Shown here piece by piece: positions 59,284 to 64,000 of a stretch of 64,000 nt of DNA. Source of the stretch: Aristophania vespae (lineage in GTDB: Bacteria; Pseudomonadota; Alphaproteobacteria; Acetobacterales; Acetobacteraceae); the NCBI RefSeq assembly GCF_009906835.1, contig NZ_CP047652.1:1612001-1676000 (forward strand), read 5' to 3'. The notes below the pieces were generated by a model. That model was not told where the DNA came from. It worked only from the letters and a program-made list of their open reading frames with translations, and did no database searches. The position numbers were made by a program, and so were the translations under genes. Numbering within the stretch: the stretch's first letter is position 1; the number at the start of each line of letters is the position of its first letter.

Positions 59284-59934
59284 ATGAGCAAAACATCCCA
59301 GGCGGCCAAAGAACTCAAAAAATTTTTAGGTGAACAAAAATTTTCGACGGTCATGGCCGATCCTCCTTGGCGCTTTACGAACCGCACAGGCAAAGTAGCA
59401 CCAGAGCATAAACGGCTGGCCCGCTATCCTACCATGACATTGGAAGAAATATGCTCTCTTCCTGTTAAAGACCACCTTAATGAAACAGCTCACTGCTACC
59501 TATGGGTGCCAAATGCTCTTTTACCTGAAGGGCTCCAGGTACTCAAAGCATGGGGGTTTGAATATAAATCAAACATCATCTGGCATAAAATTCGCAAAGA
59601 TGGTGGTTCTGATGGGCGTGGCGTAGGGTTTTACTTTCGTAATGTCACCGAAATTCTACTTTTTGGCACAAAAGGCCCTAAAGCACGCACATTGCAGCGG
59701 GGCCGCACACAGGTAAATTTATTTTCTACAAGAAAAAGGGAACATTCCCGCAAACCTGATGAACAATATGAAATTATAGAAGGTTGTTCATGGGGGCCAT
59801 ATTTAGAGCTCTTTGGCCGAGGCAAACGCGATAACTGGACGGTGTGGGGCAATCAGGCTGACGCCGATTATAAACCCACCTGGGATACCTATAAATATAA
59901 TTCTTCCACCAGTGCGAACAAGATGGAGACATAA
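59284..59934 (+). CDS. MT-A70 family adenine methyltransferase of a restriction-modification pair
   Basis: Residues from ATG 59284 give 216 amino acids with the class beta N6-adenine methyltransferase motif DPPW at 26-29 (VMADPPWRFTNR), then a target-recognition segment, LWVPNALLPEGLQVLKAWGF, YKSNIIWHK and RNVTEILLFGTKG. It should methylate adenine in DNA and protect the site cut by the nuclease encoded next. The start is unclear: the strong GGGAGG at 59229-59234 is best placed for an ATT at 59242 in the same frame, while ATG 59284 has no ribosome-binding site and TTG 59221 lies upstream of the GGGAGG. Its stop overlaps the next ATG by one base (TAATG). Confidence 0.88.
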   Translation: MSKTSQAAKELKKFLGEQKFSTVMADPPWRFTNRTGKVAPEHKRLARYPTMTLEEICSLPVKDHLNETAHCYLWVPNALLPEGLQVLKAWGFEYKSNIIWHKIRKDGGSDGRGVGFYFRNVTEILLFGTKGPKARTLQRGRTQVNLFSTRKREHSRKPDEQYEIIEGCSWGPYLELFGRGKRDNWTVWGNQADADYKPTWDTYKYNSSTSANKMET

Positions 59935-60701
59935 TGACGGAGGAGCTAGATTTCGGACAGCTTGAAGACGAACTCGTTAAAAACGATATTTCTGTCGGAA
60001 AAGTTGCTGATAATTCTGAATCATATGCCTCCATCTTCCCAAAAACGATTTTAGAAAAATTTGAGATTTATAGTTATCGCTCTGCGGCTGCGGTGCTTTA
60101 CCAAAGCTTTCCAGAGCAATTTAAAGAACTTATCTCTGCCCTCGAAAAATTTTACATTACAAAAAAGATGATTCGCATTCCCGGCGGAAGCAAAGGCCCC
60201 ATTGCGAAATATGTAGATACGCTTTTAGATAAAGAAAAATGGGTTGAAACACGCATTTCAGCCGATCTCGTCGTCAAGCTTCATCATGCTCATACCAATG
60301 AAATTGTTACTGAATATGTCAGAGAAGGTTATCTCGACGGCCATAGAATAGATTTTGTGTCAGGACGGGTAGCATTTGACCTGGAGTGGAACAGCAAAGA
60401 TCAAACTTATGATCGTGATCTTTATGCATTTTCTGCCTTCCATGAAGCAGGTGCCATTGATGTTGGCGTTTTACTGACAAGAGGGACAAGTCTGGATAAT
60501 AAGTTTTTCAAAAGTCTGGGCAAGGTTCTCGATAAAAATGGCGAAAAAGAAGGCACCGCTGACGTTTATAAAAAATTTGGCGCTTCTACCACTTGGATGG
60601 GAAAATTACTCTACCGCCTTGATGCTGGCCGCAATGGTGGATGCCCAGTTTTAGCCATTGGCATCACACCAAAATGCGTTATTGACGATTCTGCACCCTA
60701 A
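59934..60701 (+). CDS. Type II restriction endonuclease, BglII/BstYI-like family
   Basis: A 255-residue nuclease. The PD-(D/E)XK-like core is seen as GHRIDFVSGRVAFDLEWNSK, with Asp140, Asp149 and Glu151 spaced as in the BglII family, followed by DRDLYAFSAFHEAGAIDVGVLLTRG. The upstream part is helical. The C-terminus (GCPVLAIGITPKCVID) is typical of this family. It is translationally coupled to the methyltransferase. BglII-family enzymes cut sites such as AGATCT or RGATCY; the actual site here cannot be read, and family assignment is from motif memory. Confidence 0.82.
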   Translation: MTEELDFGQLEDELVKNDISVGKVADNSESYASIFPKTILEKFEIYSYRSAAAVLYQSFPEQFKELISALEKFYITKKMIRIPGGSKGPIAKYVDTLLDKEKWVETRISADLVVKLHHAHTNEIVTEYVREGYLDGHRIDFVSGRVAFDLEWNSKDQTYDRDLYAFSAFHEAGAIDVGVLLTRGTSLDNKFFKSLGKVLDKNGEKEGTADVYKKFGASTTWMGKLLYRLDAGRNGGCPVLAIGITPKCVIDDSAP

Positions 60702-60773
60702 AAGGGCTTTTTTCTTTCACATTTTGCAAGAAAGTTCTTGCATCCTTCGCCATCCTCGCCGACATGTCAGGCT

Positions 60774-61415
60774 ATGTCTTATGCTGTGAAGGAAATTTTC
60801 GCCACTCTGCAAGGAGAAGGCGCTCATACAGGTCGCGCGGCAATTTTTTGCCGTTTCGCAGGATGTAATCTTTGGTCCGGGCGAGAAGAAGACCGTGCCA
60901 AAGCCTCATGTCAATTTTGCGATACTGACTTTATTGGTATTGATGGCCCCGGAGGGGGGCGCTTTGAAAATGCGCAAGACCTTGCTCTTGCCATCAAAAA
61001 TTGTTGGCAGCAATATTCATCGGATTTCACGCAAGCTTATGTCGTGTTTACAGGAGGGGAGCCTCTATTACAGCTAGATCCTAACCTGATAAAGGCCGTT
61101 AAAGCACAAGGTTTTACCATTGCTGTAGAAACTAACGGAACCATCAAGGCCCCCGAAGGAATAGACTGGATCTGTGTTAGCCCAAAGCCGGGCTTACCCC
61201 TTTTGCAGGTTTCTGGCTCTGAATTAAAACTGGTTTATCCTCAGGAGACCTTGCCACCTTCTCTTTTTGAAGGGCTTGATTTCGCACATTTCTGGCTACA
61301 ACCCAAAGATGATGCCCACCGCCAGGATGCCACCAGGCAAGCCGTACATTATTGCCAAGAACACCCTCACTGGCGATTAAGTCTGCAAACGCATAAATTT
61401 ATTGGAATTTTATGA
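60774..61415 (+). CDS. queE: 7-carboxy-7-deazaguanine synthase (radical SAM)
   Basis: A 213-residue radical SAM enzyme turning carboxytetrahydropterin into carboxydeazaguanine for preQ0. The cluster cysteines are Cys31, Cys46 and Cys49: [15 protein letters not shown] then CQFC, i.e. CX14CX2C, which is the form found in many proteobacterial QueE proteins in place of the standard CX3CX2[12 protein letters not shown] and VETNGT are SAM-binding elements. An intact G6 run lies at 60954-60959. The start at 60774 is preferred over TTG 60738 because [15 protein letters not shown] begins the conserved part. It overlaps queC. Confidence 0.94.
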   Translation: MSYAVKEIFATLQGEGAHTGRAAIFCRFAGCNLWSGREEDRAKASCQFCDTDFIGIDGPGGGRFENAQDLALAIKNCWQQYSSDFTQAYVVFTGGEPLLQLDPNLIKAVKAQGFTIAVETNGTIKAPEGIDWICVSPKPGLPLLQVSGSELKLVYPQETLPPSLFEGLDFAHFWLQPKDDAHRQDATRQAVHYCQEHPHWRLSLQTHKFIGIL

Positions 61416-62134
61416 CAGAGTCCGCTTTAGATACGCCTTTTGAAAAAAAAGCTTTGGTTCTTTTTTCAGGCGGCCAGGATTCAGCGACATGCCTGGCCTG
61501 GGCATTAAAACATTTTGAGCATGTTGAAACTGTCGGTTATGCTTACGGCCAACGGCACTCTATAGAGCTAGAATGCCGTGATATTTTAAGAGATAAAATT
61601 GGCAAACTCTTCGCCCAATATGGCAGAGTTGGAGAAGATCATACGATTGATCTCGCCAGCCTGGGGGCACTTTCAGAAACATCTCTGACTCGTGAGACTG
61701 AAATCATCATGAGCGAAAATGGTTTACCTTCCACCTTCGTTCCTGGTCGAAATCTCATATTTTTGACATATGCAGCCGCTTTGGCCTATCGACGCGGCAT
61801 TAAGCATATTATCACCGGCGTGTGTGAAACAGATTATTCAGGCTATCCTGACTGCCGTGACGATACAATTAAAGCCTTACAGGTGGCACTTAATTTAGGC
61901 ATGGAACAGCGTTTTGTGCTGCATACACCACTAATGTGGTTAGATAAGGCACAAACCTGGCAAATGTGTGATCAACTGGCAGGATCCGACTTAGTAGAAG
62001 TCATCCGCAAAGAGAGCCATTCATGCTATAAAGGCGACCGCACTCATGAGCATGTTTGGGGTTATGGATGTGGTGACTGCCCAGCCTGCCAGCTCCGTGC
62101 AGAAGGATGGCGACGTTACCAGGAGGCGTTGTGA
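61412..62134 (+). CDS. queC: 7-cyano-7-deazaguanine (preQ0) synthase
   Basis: A 240-residue ATP-dependent ligase making preQ0 from carboxydeazaguanine and ammonia. The PP-loop is [14 protein letters not shown] at 19-32. [38 protein letters not shown] and the zinc cysteines in SCYKGDRT and [15 protein letters not shown] are family landmarks. It overlaps queE by four bases and queD by four (GTGA). The product feeds queuosine tRNA modification. Confidence 0.97.
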   Translation: MTESALDTPFEKKALVLFSGGQDSATCLAWALKHFEHVETVGYAYGQRHSIELECRDILRDKIGKLFAQYGRVGEDHTIDLASLGALSETSLTRETEIIMSENGLPSTFVPGRNLIFLTYAAALAYRRGIKHIITGVCETDYSGYPDCRDDTIKALQVALNLGMEQRFVLHTPLMWLDKAQTWQMCDQLAGSDLVEVIRKESHSCYKGDRTHEHVWGYGCGDCPACQLRAEGWRRYQEAL

Positions 62135-62688
62135 ATAGCACACCCTGCCCAGAATTAATTTTTACCCGCCGTTTTAGCATGGCTCACCGTCTTATTTCTG
62201 GCTGTAGTGAGCGTTGTGCAACGCCTCATGGTCATAATGAATATGTCACCGTCACACTTAGAGCTGGTAAAAATAATTTTCATCATCGTTTAGACGGTCA
62301 CGCTAACATGCTCCTCCCCTTTGCTGAAGCAAAAGGCAGGTGGCACCACTTTATTGATGAGCATATTGACCACGCTTTTCAGCTATCTGCGTCTGACCCG
62401 CTTCTAGGCTGGTTTAAAGAAAATGAACCACAAAGAGTTAAGCGTATAATTGTAACGCCAGGCGATCCTACAACTGAACTTATGGCCGCATTATTAATGG
62501 CTAAACTCAATGCTTTTCTTCATGACCAGGGTGACTTACTGACACTCCACAGCCTTGAATTACGAGAAACACCAACAAACTCTGTCCGGCTTTCTGGCGA
62601 TCCGCTTTTTTACCTACCTTTTACGGATAATCTATCTAAAGATCACTGGTGGAACCGAGCAGATAATACGATCTCAGATTTATCATAA
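62131..62688 (+). CDS. queD: 6-carboxytetrahydropterin synthase
   Basis: A 185-residue enzyme of the PTPS family converting dihydroneopterin triphosphate to carboxytetrahydropterin. From GTG 62131, zinc ligands are His19 (FSMAHRL), His33 and His35 ([11 protein letters not shown]), with Cys29 as the catalytic cysteine. [13 protein letters not shown] carries the other active-site residues. AGGAGG lies five bases before the GTG, and the GTGA overlap with queC supports this start over ATG 62107. The whole set queE-queC-queD is one transcript. At 185 residues it is longer than E. coli QueD (about 120). Confidence 0.92.
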   Translation: MNSTPCPELIFTRRFSMAHRLISGCSERCATPHGHNEYVTVTLRAGKNNFHHRLDGHANMLLPFAEAKGRWHHFIDEHIDHAFQLSASDPLLGWFKENEPQRVKRIIVTPGDPTTELMAALLMAKLNAFLHDQGDLLTLHSLELRETPTNSVRLSGDPLFYLPFTDNLSKDHWWNRADNTISDLS

Positions 62689-62786
62689 ATCAGCATTGAT
62701 TTCCGACCTTATAAAAGTAAGGGGAATGGCTGGTCCGCCACACGTCCCCCTCAAAATTTGCTATATTTCTGCTTCTAAAATGAGCT

Positions 62787-63817
62787 TTATGGCGTGACGA
62801 TTATCTTTATGGATTGCGGGTCAAGACTGGCTTTTAAAGCGTCTTCTGCATGCTCCAAATCATAGCGAGCTGTGATCATGGAAGAAAGATCGACCTGCTT
62901 ACTAGCCACAAGATGCGCTGCCATGGGCCATGTATTCGTGTAACGAAAAGTTCCTGTTACATTAATTTCGCGTGCTTGTATGACTGAAACGGGCAACATC
63001 ATCTCATCTCCTCCCATTCCAACAAGCACAGCGTACCCTGCCCCCTCACGGCCCTGATTCCTGACTGAACAGCTTTGGCAGCTCCCGAACAATCAATGAA
63101 TGCATCCACCTCAAGCTGCTCAACACTCTCTTTGCTTGGATCTAAAGTGCTTGTTGCACCATATTTCATAGCTTGTTGGCGGCGTTCATGCTGAATGTCT
63201 GAAACAATGATTTCTGCAGCACCAAAAGCACGGGCTGCTTGCGCTGTTAAAATGCCAATAGGGCCCGCACCAGCAATAAGAACCCGTGCCCCTGGAGAAA
63301 TATGCGCTTTATGACAAGCCCAGAGCCCCACTGATAATGGCTCAAGTAATGCCCCTTCCTCATATGATACATTATCAGAAATAGGATGGGCAAAAGAGGC
63401 CTGAATGGTGACATATTCCTGAAAGGCACCATCAATAGGTGGTGTCGCGTAAAATTCCATATGAGGGCAAAGGTTATAATGTCCTGTTCTGCACTGTAAA
63501 CACGTACCACAAGGACGTTGGGGCTCAATAGCAACACGTTGCCCTATCCTCTGCTCCGGCACATTGTCCCCTACCCCCACAATAACTCCAGAAACCTCAT
63601 GTCCCAGAACAAGCGGACGCTCCACCACAAAATCCCCAATACGTCCTTCGAGATAGTAATGAACATCAGAGCCACAGACGCTAACTGCTTTTACCTGGAT
63701 TAAGACCTGGTCAGCTTCAGGCTGTGGAACAGGCCTGTCCTCAAGACGGATATTTTGTTTTGTGGTAAGAACCGCAGCTCTCATTTTAGACGGTATGGAT
63801 GTATTTGTTTTAAGCAT
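62787..63817 (-). pseudogene. Zinc-dependent medium-chain alcohol/polyol dehydrogenase, frame broken at a G5 run
   Basis: A sorbitol/xylitol/threonine-dehydrogenase-like enzyme. The first frame (62999-63817) has the catalytic zinc region SVCGSDVHYYLEGR and LGHEVSGVIVGVG, the structural zinc cysteines CGTCLQCRTGHYNLC, and the Rossmann motif VLIAGAGPIGILTAQAARAFG. It drifts after GIRAVRG. The run C5 at 63041-63045 (plus strand) with one more base gives AVRGAGYAVLVGMGGDEM and joins the second frame to the stop at 62787, about 343 residues. The start is set at ATG 63817; ATG 63784 is possible. The polyol substrate is unknown. Confidence 0.88.
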
Positions 63818-64000
63818 AATAGACTCACAATCTGTGAAAGAGATGCGTAAAAGAATTCAGCCCTTCAATTTTGATCACAGGCAATATCACTATGTCATAA
63901 TTTTCATTAAAGGCACAAAATTATACGAATTTGACCTCAGGGAAATTAAAAGGAACTTATGTTAAAGTCATATTTTTAAATAATTACTTAATGACTATTA

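Overview
The window looks like chromosomal DNA of a low-GC acetic acid bacterium (Acetobacteraceae, Alphaproteobacteria). Supporting signs are a three-gene periplasmic FAD dehydrogenase with a tri-haem cytochrome c, a 41-residue alphaproteobacterial L36 protein, and many signal-peptide or Tat-exported enzymes. The genus cannot be named from this sequence alone.

Layout. 1-6.7 kb is accessory: imperfect 200-bp direct repeats, an Old Yellow Enzyme and its HxlR-type regulator separated by a huge octanucleotide array, a hexanucleotide array, a decayed IS6-family transposase and an AT-rich phosphoethanolamine transferase. 7-12 kb holds an outer-membrane barrel gene and the small-large-cytochrome dehydrogenase operon. 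12-23 kb is core envelope and translation: PBP1A, prfB with its programmed +1 frameshift, a tonB-exbB-exbD-exbD-TPR operon, and a large MscS-type channel. 23-32 kb has a YqaE/Pmp3-like membrane protein, a YciI protein, the metQNI methionine importer facing a cystathionine gamma-synthase family enzyme, and a complete GlcNAc operon (nagB, ROK kinase, permease, nagA). 32-36.7 kb has an unrecognised 646-residue secreted protein, long non-coding stretches, tRNA-Lys and a heptanucleotide array. 36.7-46.6 kb is housekeeping: cyclophilin, coaD, gyrA, pabB, pabC, oligopeptidase B, rpmJ and a TPR protein. 46.6-49.3 kb is a Fur-type haem uptake and degradation pair. 49.5-58.7 kb has two GT32-like glycosyltransferases, priA, xerC, a retropepsin-like protease and an exported catalase with its ankyrin partner. 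58.9-64 kb has tRNA-Asp, an MT-A70/BglII-type restriction-modification pair, queECD and a zinc alcohol dehydrogenase.

The strongest window-wide signal is technical or mutational. Eight genes (tonB, metI, nagA, pabC, the TonB-dependent receptor, priA, xerC and the alcohol dehydrogenase) are each broken by exactly one missing base inside a run of G or C, and one added G or C restores the full family-length protein. Several of these genes are housekeeping, so assembly or sequencing errors at homopolymers are more likely than real pseudogenes, though contingency-type slippage has not been excluded. Three unrelated intergenic microsatellites (units of 8, 6 and 7 bases, one carrying a 44-T tract) are also unusual.

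I found no convincing undescribed multi-gene system. The best candidates for novelty are the 646-residue secreted protein, the octanucleotide array beside the HxlR/OYE pair, the paired GT32-like proteins with an altered DXD motif, and the restriction-modification pair with its ambiguous start.
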